Origin: Selenomonas sp.
GTDB taxonomy: Bacteria; Bacillota; Negativicutes; Selenomonadales; Selenomonadaceae
DNA: 41,546 nucleotides
Direction: 5' to 3'
NCBI GenBank assembly: GCA_022773585.1
Contig: JALEZZ010000038.1
Span: 1 to 41,546 of the forward strand
Part shown: piece after piece, positions 32,654 to 41,462 of the stretch
How the letters are laid out: each line of letters starts with the position of its first letter
Position numbering within the stretch: position 1 is the first letter of the stretch
The notes under the pieces: generated by a model
Seen by the model: the letters and a program-made list of their open reading frames with translations, nothing else
What the model was told of the DNA's origin: nothing
Database searches by the model: none
Translations under genes and position numbers: made by a program

Positions 32654-33421
32654 TTACATCACAATATGTTTCCCGCCAATATACCTTGGCTGCCAATACG
32701 AATTCGACAGCGCGTCGATGCGCACGCCCTTGCTTGAGCTCGCGTGGATGAACTCGCCGCTGCCGAGGTAGATGCCGCAGTGCGACGGCCCCGGCTCGTA
32801 CGTCGTGAAGAAGACGAGGTCGCCGGGTTCGAGCTGGCTCGTGCTCTTCGTGCGCGTGCCGAGTTTGTACTGGTCGTCGGCGAGGCGCGGAATGGAGATG
32901 CCGTTCTTTGCAAAGACGTACTGGAGGTAGCCCGAGCAGTCGAACGCCTTCGGCGTCGTGCCACCGAAGCTGTAAGGCGTGCCGATGTAGTTCTTGGCCG
33001 TCTGGATGATGGAATTCACCTTGCTGCGCGGCAGGATCGGCACGTTGTTCGGCGCGAGCGGGCCTTTGACGGCCGGTGCCGGCTCGCTCTTTGGAGCGGG
33101 CGGCTGGATGTCGATGCCCCAGGTCTTCGTGCTCTTGACGCTCTTGAGCGCACGCCAGGTCGCGGCATTGACGACGCCCGTGACATGGATGTTCTGGTCG
33201 CGCTGGAACTGCGCGACGGCGCGCTCCGTGCCGCTGCCATAGACGCCGTCGGCCGAGCCGGGCGCGTAGCCGATTTCCATGAGCTTCTGCTGCAGCAGCA
33301 TGACGTCGTGGCCGTGCGAGCCGGTCTTGAGCGTCGGCGAGGCGAGCGTCGTGCTCGTCGTGACGAGCAGCGAGATGCCGAGGAGCAAGAGAATTTTTTT
33401 CGCGAAACGGTGCTTCTTCAT
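32654..33421 (-). CDS. Secreted NlpC/P60 peptidoglycan endopeptidase with PG-binding domain
   Basis: The 255-aa protein begins with a signal peptide (basic KKHRFAKK, hydrophobic ILLLLGISLLV, cleavage probably after LAS near 28). A PG_binding_1 domain (about 32-93; LKTGSHGHDVMLLQQKL, DGVYGSGTERAVAQFQ) and a Pro-rich linker precede the NlpC/P60 domain (132-255). The catalytic set is C162 in AFDCSGYLQYVF, H214 in SHCGIYLG and probably H226. It should cut the stem peptides of the cell wall outside the membrane. It lies 42 nt behind the ArsR gene and may be co-transcribed with it. Confidence 0.94.
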   Translation of the reverse strand: MKKHRFAKKILLLLGISLLVTTSTTLASPTLKTGSHGHDVMLLQQKLMEIGYAPGSADGVYGSGTERAVAQFQRDQNIHVTGVVNAATWRALKSVKSTKTWGIDIQPPAPKSEPAPAVKGPLAPNNVPILPRSKVNSIIQTAKNYIGTPYSFGGTTPKAFDCSGYLQYVFAKNGISIPRLADDQYKLGTRTKSTSQLEPGDLVFFTTYEPGPSHCGIYLGSGEFIHASSSKGVRIDALSNSYWQPRYIGGKHIVM

Positions 33422-33463
33422 GGCGGTGGTTCCTTTCCCCGAAACAAGCGGAAAGAATCAGGC

Positions 33464-33832
33464 TCAGCCGTGCAGGACGTGGTCGAGGCCCTGCTGCATG
33501 AGCGTGACGACGTGGTCGTCGTCGAGCGAATAAAAGGCTTCCTTGCCCTCTTTGCGGAACTTCACGAGGCGCGCGCCGCGCAGCACGCGGAGCTGGTGCG
33601 AGATGGCGGACTGGCCCATGCCGAGCGCTTCGGCGATGTCGCAGACGCAGAGCTCTTCCTTCTGCATGAGCAGGGACAGCAGCTTGATGCGCGTGCGGTC
33701 GCCGAGCACTTTGAAGACTTCGGCGAGGCGCAGGCTCGTCTCGTCGTCGGCTTCGTGGAGCCGCGCGAGCTCGAGGGCGGTCGGATGCGTCTGGTGGATT
33801 TCGCAGACGTCATCCTGGGCAGGATTCTTCAT
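33464..33832 (-). CDS. ArsR/SmtB-family metal-sensing repressor
   Basis: This is a 122-aa winged-helix repressor. LRLAEVFKVLGDRTRIKLLS and the recognition helix GMGQSAISHQLRVLRGARLV are typical. Two possible metal sites are visible: an alpha-3N-type site (C10 with nearby histidines, plus C62-V-C64 in ELCVCD) as in CadC, and an alpha-5 site (D105, H107, H118, H121) as in SmtB/CzrA zinc sensors. It is therefore a likely Zn/Cd sensor. No metal exporter gene is beside it; the next gene in the same direction encodes a cell-wall hydrolase. Start ATG is preceded by AAAGGAATG. Confidence 0.9.
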   Translation of the reverse strand: MKNPAQDDVCEIHQTHPTALELARLHEADDETSLRLAEVFKVLGDRTRIKLLSLLMQKEELCVCDIAEALGMGQSAISHQLRVLRGARLVKFRKEGKEAFYSLDDDHVVTLMQQGLDHVLHG

Positions 33833-33868
33833 GGATTGCTTTCATTCCTTTATTGCTTGTTATTCTTC

Positions 33869-33877
33869 ATCATACCA
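33869..33877 (-). promoter_or_regulatory. Extended -10 promoter candidate for arsR
   Basis: On the minus strand, TGGTATGAT fits an extended -10 element (TGn-TATGAT) about 37 nt before the arsR ATG. No good -35 box is seen, and no terminator separates arsR from mupG upstream. Confidence 0.4.
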
Positions 33878-33885
33878 CGGATTTC

Positions 33886-34977
33886 CTAGTTCTTGCTATG
33901 GAATGTGAAAGAAAATTTTCGGCCGGGAGAGATGCAGGCGATGAGTGGGAAGTCCGCGCGGTCGATGCGTGCGCAGACATTGACGCGCGGGTCGGCGGGC
34001 AGATTCTTTTTGACGATTTCAAGCTCGCCCATGTAGCGGCCGGCCTGCTCGTTGTCGATGGTCACGACGCCGCGCGGGCGGGCTTCGGCTGCTTCGGGTG
34101 CGATGGTCGCATGGGCTTTCGTGATGATGCCGCGGCTCTCCTGTGCGCGGATGGCGTCGCGCGCCTCGTCGATGCGCGAGGTGAAGACGTGGGAGAGCAG
34201 GCGGCGGCTCGCGTCGTCGTCGGTCAGGAGCTCGGCTTCGAGCGTCACGCAGTCGTCGCGCAGGCGGCCGAGCGACTGGATTTCTGCTGGTGTCGGCAGG
34301 CTGTCGGCGAGAAAGACGGAGTCCGTGCCGAGCGCGACGAGATGGCGTGCCGCGCGCCCCGGCGTCATCGTGCGGTGCGCTTCGAGCGTCGGCAGCCCTT
34401 CGCCGAGCGGGCCGCGCCGCTTGCCGCCCTGCGTCGTGACGAAGGCACCGACATGGATGCCGAGGCGGTGCAGGAGCGCGTTCTGCTTGATCAGCGTCAT
34501 TTCGCTGAGGCCCGTGCCGACGCGCGGATAGAAGTTGTGCAGTGCGTCGATGCGCGAAAAGTCTGTCTTGCAGGCATCGAGCTGGTGCAGCAGGTCGCGC
34601 GTGATCGTCGAGGCATTGAGCTGGATGCGCAGTTTCTGGCTGTTGTGGCTGATCTGCGCGATTTCCTCTGGCGAAAATCCATAGTCGAGCCGGATCGTCG
34701 TGATGCCGAGCATGCGGAATGCCGAGGGGCGGAACTCTTTGAGCCCGAGTAAATCGAGCGTTTTCGGACTGACGTCGGAGATGACTTCCATGTGATGCGC
34801 GCGCGTCGCGCCGAGCAGCGTGCCGATTTCTTTTTTGAGCGCATGCGTGTCGCTCTCGGGGATGTGCAGCGAGGTGAAGACGCGCGTGACGCCGGCGGCA
34901 GCCGCCGTCTCGATGAGCGCGAGATTTTCGTCGGGCGTGTTGTCGAGGCCGGGATAAATGGAAATGCCATTTTGCAA
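33886..34977 (-). CDS. mupG: MupG-family (DUF871) 6-phospho-N-acetylmuramidase
   Basis: The 363-aa TIM-barrel protein matches DUF871; the studied member MupG cleaves the phosphorylated MurNAc-GlcNAc disaccharide in the cytoplasm. Family marks are NGISIYPGLDNTPDENLALI at the start, TSLHIPESD, LRLDYGF-type strands (TIRLDYGFSPEEIA), ALHNFYPRVGTGLS, GPLGEGLPTLEAHR and a C-terminal domain with GVVTIDNEQAGRYMGELEIV. I start it at the TTG at 34977, right after the EIIBC gene, giving MQNGISIYPG; the frame upstream lies inside murP. It is the last gene of the murQ-murP-mupG operon, and context strongly supports the role. Confidence 0.9.
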   Translation of the reverse strand: MQNGISIYPGLDNTPDENLALIETAAAAGVTRVFTSLHIPESDTHALKKEIGTLLGATRAHHMEVISDVSPKTLDLLGLKEFRPSAFRMLGITTIRLDYGFSPEEIAQISHNSQKLRIQLNASTITRDLLHQLDACKTDFSRIDALHNFYPRVGTGLSEMTLIKQNALLHRLGIHVGAFVTTQGGKRRGPLGEGLPTLEAHRTMTPGRAARHLVALGTDSVFLADSLPTPAEIQSLGRLRDDCVTLEAELLTDDDASRRLLSHVFTSRIDEARDAIRAQESRGIITKAHATIAPEAAEARPRGVVTIDNEQAGRYMGELEIVKKNLPADPRVNVCARIDRADFPLIACISPGRKFSFTFHSKN

Positions 34978-34981
34978 AAAA

Positions 34982-36430
34982 TCACACCCTTTCCGAAAGA
35001 GAAGACGGGTCGTCTGTTGTTTCGATGGGATCGTCGAAACCGATGATGAGCGTTGCGACGAAGCCGCCGATGTAGGCGCAGACGAGGCCGAGGAGGTAAA
35101 TGGGAATGTTGTCTGTCGCGGCTGCGAGCGGCAGGCCGCTGATGCCGAGCGTCGCCGCACCGACGCCGAACGCCGCCTGTACGGCTCCGCCGCAGGCACC
35201 GCCGACGCAGGCGCCGAGGAACGGCTTTCCGAGCGGCAGCGTGACGCCGTAAATCAGCGGCTCGCCGACGCCGAGGATGCCGACGGGGAGCGCCGAGGCG
35301 ATGATTTTCTTGAGACGCGTGTTCTTCGTGCGGCAATAGACGGCAAAGCTCGCGCCGACCTGCCCGGCGCCTGCCATCGCGAGCACGGGCAGGAGGATCG
35401 TGACGCCATAGCGCGCGAGGAGTTCGGCATGGATCGGCGTGAGCGTCTGGTGGATGCCGAGCATGACCATCGGCAGGAACGTGCCGCCGAGAATCGCGCC
35501 CGTCAGTGCGCCGCCTGCTGCGATGGAGCCCGTGGCCGTGTTTCCGATGAGGTCGGAGAGCGCGCCGCCGATGGGCTGGAGCACGAGGATGGCGACCGTG
35601 CTGGAGACGAGGAATGTCACGAGCGGCGTGACGAAGAGCGAGAGCGCCTCGGGCACGAAGCGCTTGACCTGTTTTTCCACCTGGCTCGCGAGCATGGCGA
35701 CGAGCAGGACGGAGATGATGCCGCCGCGGCCCGGCACGAGCGCCTCGCCGCCGAGCGTGACGTGCGCGAGATTCGGATGCGAGAGCAGGGCGCCGAGGAT
35801 GGCGCCGAGCACGGGCGTGCCGCCGAATTCTTCCATCGTGTTGCGGCCGACGAGCAGGTTCATGCCGAAGAAGACCGTCGAGCCCGCGATGGCGAGCAGC
35901 TGGAACAGCGGGCCCGTCGTGACATCAGGTGCAACCTTCGCGACGACGTTGAGGCAGCCGCTGATGAGGCCGCAGGCGATGAAGCCAGGAATCAACGGGA
36001 TGAAGATGCTCGCGATGCGTTTGAAGAACAACTTGACGGGCGTCGCGTTCTTTGCGCGGATTTTGGCGTGGAGCGCTTTGCCGTCGCCAATCTGGGGGCG
36101 GTCATCGGGCGTGGCGGCGTTTTCTGGTGCAGATTTTTTCTCCGACGTGGCGGGCGCGGAGGCAGCCAGCAGCTCGTTGAGCGCCGCCGTGACACTCTCC
36201 GCCTTGCCGGGGCCGAGGATGACTTGGAGCTCCGTGCCGCTCGCATTCGTGCCGAGCACGCCGGGGAGCCCTGCGATGGCGTCCGCGAGGCCGTCTGGGA
36301 TGCCGGCCGCTTCATCAAACGAAAGCCGCAGCCGCGTCATGCAGTTATAGGCGCGCAGGAGCGACGGGCGGCCGCCAGAGTTTTCGAGCGCCGCGAGCAC
36401 GCCGCTGGCAATCTGTTCATTTTCCGTCAT
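34982..36430 (-). CDS. murP: PTS EIIBC component, probable N-acetylmuramic acid transporter
   Basis: The 482-aa protein has an N-terminal EIIB domain with the phosphorylated cysteine C30 in AYNCMTRLRL, an acidic/Ala-rich linker (about 88-118) and a membrane EIIC domain (about 125-470) with roughly ten spans. GFIACGLISGCLNVVAKV, GIHQTLTPIHAELLARYGVT and GVGEPLIYGVTLPLGKPF are typical of the glucose/sucrose/MurNAc type. It lacks its own EIIA domain, as MurP does. It overlaps murQ by 14 nt and precedes mupG by 4 nt, which points to MurNAc or a MurNAc disaccharide as substrate. Confidence 0.9.
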   Translation of the reverse strand: MTENEQIASGVLAALENSGGRPSLLRAYNCMTRLRLSFDEAAGIPDGLADAIAGLPGVLGTNASGTELQVILGPGKAESVTAALNELLAASAPATSEKKSAPENAATPDDRPQIGDGKALHAKIRAKNATPVKLFFKRIASIFIPLIPGFIACGLISGCLNVVAKVAPDVTTGPLFQLLAIAGSTVFFGMNLLVGRNTMEEFGGTPVLGAILGALLSHPNLAHVTLGGEALVPGRGGIISVLLVAMLASQVEKQVKRFVPEALSLFVTPLVTFLVSSTVAILVLQPIGGALSDLIGNTATGSIAAGGALTGAILGGTFLPMVMLGIHQTLTPIHAELLARYGVTILLPVLAMAGAGQVGASFAVYCRTKNTRLKKIIASALPVGILGVGEPLIYGVTLPLGKPFLGACVGGACGGAVQAAFGVGAATLGISGLPLAAATDNIPIYLLGLVCAYIGGFVATLIIGFDDPIETTDDPSSLSERV

Positions 36431-37346
36431 GCACGGAGCCTCCTTCGTTCTTCTCGTTCATCGCCGCGCGCAGGCGGCCGTGATTTTGTTCGAGCAGCGC
36501 CTCGCAGCCCGCGATGTCCCTGCCGGTCAGTACGCGCAGGATGGCGACCTTCGCGCGGCCGTCTGCGAGCTTCAGCGCTTCGGCGGCCGTCTCGCGCGAA
36601 CATTCCGCGACCTCCATGACGATGCGCGTCGCGCGTTCCGTGAGCTTCGCGTTTGATGCTTTGACATCGACCATGAGGTTGCCGTATGTCTTGCCGAGCT
36701 TCACCATCGCGCCCGTCGATAGCATGTTGAGCACGAGCTTCTGCGCCGTGCCGGCCTTCATGCGCGTCGAGCCCGTGATGGCCTCGGGGCCGACGATGGG
36801 CAGCAGCGCGACATCGACATCTTCCGCGATGGCGGCAGGCGACGTGCAGGCGAGCGCGATGGTCTTTGCGCCGACAGAGCGCGCATAGCGCAGCGCGCCG
36901 AGCACGTAGGGCGTCCGTCCCGACGCCGCGATGCCGACCGCGATGTCTTTCGCGGAAAAATTCTGCGCTCTGAGGTCGGCCGCGCCGAGCTCGGGGTCAT
37001 CCTCGGCCCCTTCCTTCGCGCGGAAGATGGCAGGCGTGCCGCCAGCGATGAGGCCGACGATGCGCTCGGGGTCGGTGCGGTACGTCGGCGGGCATTCGAC
37101 GGCATCGAGGATGCCGAGCCGTCCCGACGTCCCCGCGCCGAGATAGAAGAGCCGTCCGCCCGCCGCAAGCGCGGCCGCGACGAGGTCGACAGCGCGCGCG
37201 ACATCCGGCAGAATCCGCTCGACCGCGAGCGGCACCAGTTGGTCCTCCGCATTGATGAGGCGTACGAGCTCCTCCGTCGTCACCTCGTCGATGTGCATCG
37301 TGCGCGGATTGCGTTGCTCCGTCGCGAGTTTTGAAAGTTCGATCAT
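36417..37346 (-). CDS. murQ: N-acetylmuramic acid 6-phosphate etherase
   Basis: MurQ removes the lactyl ether of MurNAc-6-phosphate, giving GlcNAc-6-phosphate and D-lactate. The 309-aa SIS-domain protein has LFYLGAGTSGRLGILDAVEC (67-86) with catalytic E84, the second acidic residue E115 in KEGAEDDPELG, then GIAASGRTPYVLGAL and GPEAITGSTRMKAGTAQKLV. ATG is preceded by AAGGTGATT. It is the first gene of the MurNAc operon. Its lactate product could leave through, or compete for, the lactate permease encoded next door; that link is only suggestive. Confidence 0.96.
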   Translation of the reverse strand: MIELSKLATEQRNPRTMHIDEVTTEELVRLINAEDQLVPLAVERILPDVARAVDLVAAALAAGGRLFYLGAGTSGRLGILDAVECPPTYRTDPERIVGLIAGGTPAIFRAKEGAEDDPELGAADLRAQNFSAKDIAVGIAASGRTPYVLGALRYARSVGAKTIALACTSPAAIAEDVDVALLPIVGPEAITGSTRMKAGTAQKLVLNMLSTGAMVKLGKTYGNLMVDVKASNAKLTERATRIVMEVAECSRETAAEALKLADGRAKVAILRVLTGRDIAGCEALLEQNHGRLRAAMNEKNEGGSVHDGK

Positions 37347-37388
37347 ATCGGGAATCACCTTTTTCTGTTTTTCGTATCGTTCCCTACT

Positions 37389-37397
37389 AGTATAACA
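37389..37397 (-). promoter_or_regulatory. Extended -10 promoter of the murQ-murP-mupG operon
   Basis: On the minus strand, TGTTATACT (TGn-TATACT) lies about 43 nt before the murQ ATG. It comes right after the lldP terminator, and no clear -35 is seen. Confidence 0.55.
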
Positions 37398-37411
37398 CAA
37401 ATTTTGGCGGC

Positions 37412-37443
37412 AAAAGAAAAAAGCGGCGCCAGGGCGGCGCCGC
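37412..37443 (-). terminator. Terminator after lldP
   Basis: On the minus strand, GCGGCGCC and GGCGCCGC form an 8-bp GC stem with a 5-nt loop, followed by TTTTTTCTTTT. Confidence 0.88.
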
Positions 37444-37469
37444 AGAAAGAAGGAATGGGCAATCGGGAA

Positions 37470-39113
37470 TCAGTAAGCTGGGATCAGCCCGAGGCTGAGG
37501 ACTGCCGTCATGACGACGATGCAGATGATGTAGTAGACGAACCACGGAACCGCGTCCGTCCGGATCAGCTTGCCTTCGACGCCGGAGATGCCGGTCGTTG
37601 CGCAGACAGCGACGATATTGTTGATGCAGATCATATTGCCGATGGCGCCGCCCTGGTTCTGGAGGGCGACGATGGCGATCTGCGGGAGATTCAGGATGGT
37701 TGCCGTCTCAAACTGCAGCGGCGTGAACATGATGTTCGAAACCGTGTTGGAACCGAACATGAAAGCGCCGATACTGCCGATGATCGGGGAGACATAGAAG
37801 AAGTTTTCGCCTGCGAGGTCGGCCATGCCGTGTGCCATCGCGAGAAGCATGGATTCGTAGCCTGCTGCGTTCGCATTCGAATAGCGATAGATGTAGACGA
37901 GCGCGAAGCCGAACAGCAGGGCGATGAACGCGCCGTAGACCTGACGGCCCGAAGCGACGAACATGTGCTTGACCTGCGAGCCGTTCAGCCCGTAGAGCAT
38001 GATGCCGATCAGAACGACGAGGATGAAGGGCGCGATGCCCGGGTTGTTGACATACTTGAACGACCAGACGGCGTTCTCGACGCCGAGGATGCCATTGATG
38101 GAGACGGAGAAGCTCTGCACGATGGGCTTGAGACCAATCTGCGGGATACGCGTCAGGACGAGCCAGAGCGAGATGAGAAGGTACGGTGTCCACGCCTTCA
38201 GGAGCGACATGTGGGAAGAAGTATCCACTTTGTCGCCGCCCTTCTCTGCGGCTTTGGCCTGCTGCGATTCAAAGCGCCAGACATCTTTCGGCATCAGGAA
38301 ACCAGTCTTTGCAGCACCGAGCAGCACGAAGACCGTGATGGCAGCAGCGGCGAGCGACGTGATTTCGCTACCGATGAAGCGTGCGAGCGGCAGCGAGAAC
38401 AGCGAGAAGCTGAACGCTGCGAGCAGGCAGAACGGGAGGACGGGGACAGCATCGGAGAACTTGTGGTTCTTGCCGAACTTCTGCGTCGTGATGCCGACGA
38501 CGAGGAAGATGATGATGAAGGCACCAAGATCCATGCCGAGCGCCGAGATGAACGAGAGCGAGAGCAGCCAGTTGTCTGGCGAGATGCCGAGCGTCGGCAG
38601 GACGTCATTGACGCAGGCGAACGCGGAGTTCGTCGGCGTGCCGGCGGCACCGAACGGCACCGGCGTCGAGTTCAGGATCAGGCAGCTGATCGCGGCTGCC
38701 ATCGGCGGGAAGCCGAGGCCGATGAGGAGCGGCGCTGCGATGGCGGCCGGCGTGCCGAAGCCTGCCGCGCCTTCGATGAAGCCGCTGAACGCGAAGCCGA
38801 TGATGACGAGCTGAATGCGGGCATCTTCGGTGATGCCGTTGAACATGCCCTCGATGCGGCGCATCGCGCCAGCTTCTTTCAGCATGTTCATCAGGAGGAT
38901 GGCACCGAAGATGATGAGAAGCGTGTCAATGGATCCGAGGAAGCCGGTGACGGTGTAGGAGACGATGTGCTGGACATCCATCTGCCAGTAGAACAGGCCA
39001 ATGATGACGATGGAAAGCCATGCAATCGGCAGTGCTTTCTTTGCCGGGACATTGAGGACGACCGTCATGAAGATCGTCAACAGGATCGGGATTGCTGCGA
39101 TGAGCGCGAGCAT
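37470..39113 (-). CDS. lldP: L-lactate permease (LctP/LldP family)
   Basis: The 547-aa membrane protein has 12 or more spans and moves lactate with protons. Family marks include [52 protein letters not shown], and the C-terminal [17 protein letters not shown] and [15 protein letters not shown]. Ribosome site GAAGGAG precedes the ATG. It is transcribed alone from a strong promoter with a palindrome on the -10 box and ends in a terminator. No lactate dehydrogenase gene is adjacent. In a propionate former, lactate is a likely growth substrate. Confidence 0.94.
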   Translation of the reverse strand: MLALIAAIPILLTIFMTVVLNVPAKKALPIAWLSIVIIGLFYWQMDVQHIVSYTVTGFLGSIDTLLIIFGAILLMNMLKEAGAMRRIEGMFNGITEDARIQLVIIGFAFSGFIEGAAGFGTPAAIAAPLLIGLGFPPMAAAISCLILNSTPVPFGAAGTPTNSAFACVNDVLPTLGISPDNWLLSLSFISALGMDLGAFIIIFLVVGITTQKFGKNHKFSDAVPVLPFCLLAAFSFSLFSLPLARFIGSEITSLAAAAITVFVLLGAAKTGFLMPKDVWRFESQQAKAAEKGGDKVDTSSHMSLLKAWTPYLLISLWLVLTRIPQIGLKPIVQSFSVSINGILGVENAVWSFKYVNNPGIAPFILVVLIGIMLYGLNGSQVKHMFVASGRQVYGAFIALLFGFALVYIYRYSNANAAGYESMLLAMAHGMADLAGENFFYVSPIIGSIGAFMFGSNTVSNIMFTPLQFETATILNLPQIAIVALQNQGGAIGNMICINNIVAVCATTGISGVEGKLIRTDAVPWFVYYIICIVVMTAVLSLGLIPAY

Positions 39114-39224
39114 GAGATCAACTCCTTCTCTTGTGTGGAAGATTACCCATACGGAGAAGCGCGGAGGAAACGACCGTCGCTTCCCACTAGCTCGTTTGCC
39201 TGCGAGCTTTCTAAAGAGTCAGCC

Positions 39225-39243
39225 TAATGAAACAATTTCATTA
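39225..39243. promoter_or_regulatory. Palindromic operator candidate at the lldP promoter
   Basis: TAATGAAA-CAA-TTTCATTA is a perfect 8-bp inverted repeat that covers the -10 box and the likely start of transcription, an ideal position for a repressor. Confidence 0.55.
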
Positions 39244-39269
39244 TACGTTATAAACGGGAGCAACGTCAA
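39240..39269 (-). promoter_or_regulatory. Strong sigma-A-type promoter of lldP
   Basis: On the minus strand, TTGACG, 18 nt, and a consensus TATAAT. The leader is about 120 nt, with no riboswitch recognised. Confidence 0.82.
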
Positions 39270-39332
39270 CTGAAAAATACAAAATAATATGCAAAATAAT
39301 GAAAAAACTCGAAAACAGGTCTTTCGGGCAAG

Positions 39333-39358
39333 AAAAAAGCTCCCTCGGGAAAGGGAGC
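39333..39358 (-). terminator. Terminator after the flagellin gene
   Basis: On the minus strand, GCTCCCT and AGGGAGC form the stem, and six T residues follow. It starts a few bases after the flagellin stop codon. Confidence 0.85.
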
Positions 39359-39363
39359 CACAG

Positions 39364-41328
39364 TCATTGCAGGAGGCCGAGCACGCCGCTGGAATTCTGG
39401 TTTGCCTGCGCGAGCATGGCCTGGGCGGACTGCGCAAGGATATTGCTCTTGGTGTAGTTCATCATTTCTTTCGCCATGTCCGCATCGCGGATGGTCGAGT
39501 CGCTGGCCGTGAGGTTTTCCGTGGTGTTCACGAGGTTCGAGGCGGTGTAGTCCATGCGGTTCGCCTCAGAGCCGAGCGTTGTGTTGCTGTAGAGCAGGTA
39601 CTTGATGGCCTGATGGACATTGCCGAGGAAGGCGCTGGCTTTTTCACGCGTATCGACGGTATGGTCTTTGTCAAACTCGACGAAGCGGGCGGGATATTTC
39701 CATTCTTCCTCGCGCCATTTCTGGCGTCGTTCGGCTTCGCTCTGGCAGTTCGAGTAGTCAGAAGAATACGTCGTCGGATAATCGCCATCCTCCGGCTCGA
39801 TGCCCCAACCGTCATTGGCACCCGGAAAAAGAATCGAGAGCGTTGTGTTCGGCACGATGACGGCCGTGTCCTGGCTGCCCTTGTTGCTCGACTGGATTTT
39901 CAGCAGCTGCTCGGGCGTCTTCAGTGACACGGTATCCGTGTCCATGGCACCGATGACGCCGTTCATCAGGGTCATGGTCGGAGAAACTTCATATGTCGGC
40001 CAGTTGTGCTTCGAGATGGTGAATTTTCCTGTACTAGCATAATAATTCAAGTCGATATGGTGTTTTGCCGCGATATGAGCTGTGCCATCAGATGAACGCG
40101 ACAATCCTGAGAGCGATCCCGTGGAACCAGAATACTCGGGATTCATGGCACCGGCGGAAACGATGCCGTCAAAGACGGCCTGTTCGAGGTCTTTCGGCGT
40201 CTTGACATCGCCGACACCGATGATGTAGCACATTGGTTTCGGGTCTTTCGTGCTGCGTTCGCCGACATAGAGATGCGAGGTTGTCGTTTTGGCATCGAAC
40301 TCGATGGCGACATACTGATCGCATTCATCGCAGCGCAGTGTAAAGCCGACGCCGTCAAGCCCTGCCGGGGGATTCGTCGTCGTTTGGAACAGCGTGGAAA
40401 AATCGATGTCGGAAATCGAAGTGTCGCTATCGACAAATGCGAATTTTGTAAGCCCAGTGCCTGGCTCGGTCTTGATGGTTCCAAGGCGTGCAACGCCGGT
40501 GCTCGGATCGACGCAGGCGACCGATGTGCCAACGCCGGGAACGGAAGTGTAGGCCTTGGTGAAGGAGACGCTGGCAATATTGGTAGAAGAGCTGGTGGCG
40601 ACGATGCTGCCTTTTGATTTGTTGAAAATGAGGCCCACATTGTTTGTATAAGTAAAAGCGACGGAATCGAGGCTTCCCGTGGTCTTGTTCCAGACGGCGG
40701 TGCCGATGTCGGGCACGTATGTATAATCTGTACCGACGACAGCGCTGCTGATGTCATAAAGGCTGCCTGGCGTGATGTCAAGATACCGTTCCTGCACCGG
40801 CGTATATGCACCTGCGGAATTGTTCAGCACAGTGAGCGCAATGGTCGGTTTTGGATTCTCGTGGAATGGCGCGTCAGCATTGAACCACGGTACGGTATGC
40901 TGCGTGGAGCGCACCTGATCCAGCAGGTGGATGCCGTTGTATGTCGTCTGCGTCGCGATGTCGTCCGTCTGGTCGAGCAGCTGCGAGATCTCCTTGTTCA
41001 GCGTCGTGCGGTCTTTGTCCGTGTATGTGTCATCCGACGCCTGCATCGTGCGCACGGCGACCTGCTGCATGAGGCTGACCTGCTCGTCGATGGCCTTCGA
41101 GGCGAGCATCAGCATGTTCTTGCCCGTCCGCACGTTCGTTGTCGCCTGGTCGAGCGCGCGGATGTTCAGCCGCATTTTTTCCGAGATGGAGTATTCGGAG
41201 GCGCCATCGCCTGCACCGACGATCTTCTGTCCCGTGCTGAGTTTCTTTCCCTGCTTGGAAAGCGATTTGTCGTTCTTCTTCAATTCGCCGAGCGCTGTCA
41301 GCGCTGCGATATTATTTTGGATTTTCAT
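39364..41328 (-). CDS. Flagellin with large cysteine-containing variable domain
   Basis: The flagellar filament protein has conserved ends: residues 1-140 (KIQNNIAALTALGELKKNDK, GLxISE-like EYSISEKMRLNIRALDQAT, and DIATQTTYNGIHLLD) and 565-654 (GNVHQAIKYLLYSNTTLGSE, ending SNILAQSAQAMLAQANQNSS). At 654 aa it is longer than common flagellins because of a 390-residue middle domain, which is rich in Thr, Ser, Gly and Asp and carries five cysteines (C272, C333, C336, C367, C528), including the CDEC pair. Flagellins usually avoid cysteine. GGGAGG precedes the ATG. It is a single-gene unit; no other flagellar gene lies in the window. Confidence 0.93.
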   Translation of the reverse strand: MKIQNNIAALTALGELKKNDKSLSKQGKKLSTGQKIVGAGDGASEYSISEKMRLNIRALDQATTNVRTGKNMLMLASKAIDEQVSLMQQVAVRTMQASDDTYTDKDRTTLNKEISQLLDQTDDIATQTTYNGIHLLDQVRSTQHTVPWFNADAPFHENPKPTIALTVLNNSAGAYTPVQERYLDITPGSLYDISSAVVGTDYTYVPDIGTAVWNKTTGSLDSVAFTYTNNVGLIFNKSKGSIVATSSSTNIASVSFTKAYTSVPGVGTSVACVDPSTGVARLGTIKTEPGTGLTKFAFVDSDTSISDIDFSTLFQTTTNPPAGLDGVGFTLRCDECDQYVAIEFDAKTTTSHLYVGERSTKDPKPMCYIIGVGDVKTPKDLEQAVFDGIVSAGAMNPEYSGSTGSLSGLSRSSDGTAHIAAKHHIDLNYYASTGKFTISKHNWPTYEVSPTMTLMNGVIGAMDTDTVSLKTPEQLLKIQSSNKGSQDTAVIVPNTTLSILFPGANDGWGIEPEDGDYPTTYSSDYSNCQSEAERRQKWREEEWKYPARFVEFDKDHTVDTREKASAFLGNVHQAIKYLLYSNTTLGSEANRMDYTASNLVNTTENLTASDSTIRDADMAKEMMNYTKSNILAQSAQAMLAQANQNSSGVLGLLQ

Positions 41329-41387
41329 GGTGGATCCTCCCTGTCGCCGACGTCATGCCCCCTCCATGGAAAGCCTGCTTATTTTAT

Positions 41388-41395
41388 ATATCGAA
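41388..41395 (-). promoter_or_regulatory. Possible sigma-28-like -10 element of flagellin
   Basis: On the minus strand, TTCGATAT resembles the sigma-28 -10 box (GCCGATAA) and lies about 60 nt before the ATG. No good -35 match is seen, so this is tentative. Confidence 0.3.
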
Positions 41396-41462
41396 TGAAA
41401 TTCGAAAAAAAGGTTCAATCACAAAACTTGTGGGATTGAATAGTTTCGAAGAATAATTCATG

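Noticed and set aside
32622..33832. A jetD gene hidden downstream of jetC
   Set aside because: Both strands were read: the minus strand holds NlpC/P60 and ArsR genes and no frame resembles DUF3322 or a Toprim domain.
34978..35199. N-terminal extension of mupG into murP
   Set aside because: The extra residues lie wholly within murP in another frame and do not look like the DUF871 family; the TTG at 34977 gives the normal family start.
34958..36619. 553-aa plus-strand frame opposite murP
   Set aside because: Antisense shadow with no recognisable domain.
37404..39227. 607-aa plus-strand frame opposite lldP
   Set aside because: Antisense shadow; begins in a terminator and runs over a promoter.
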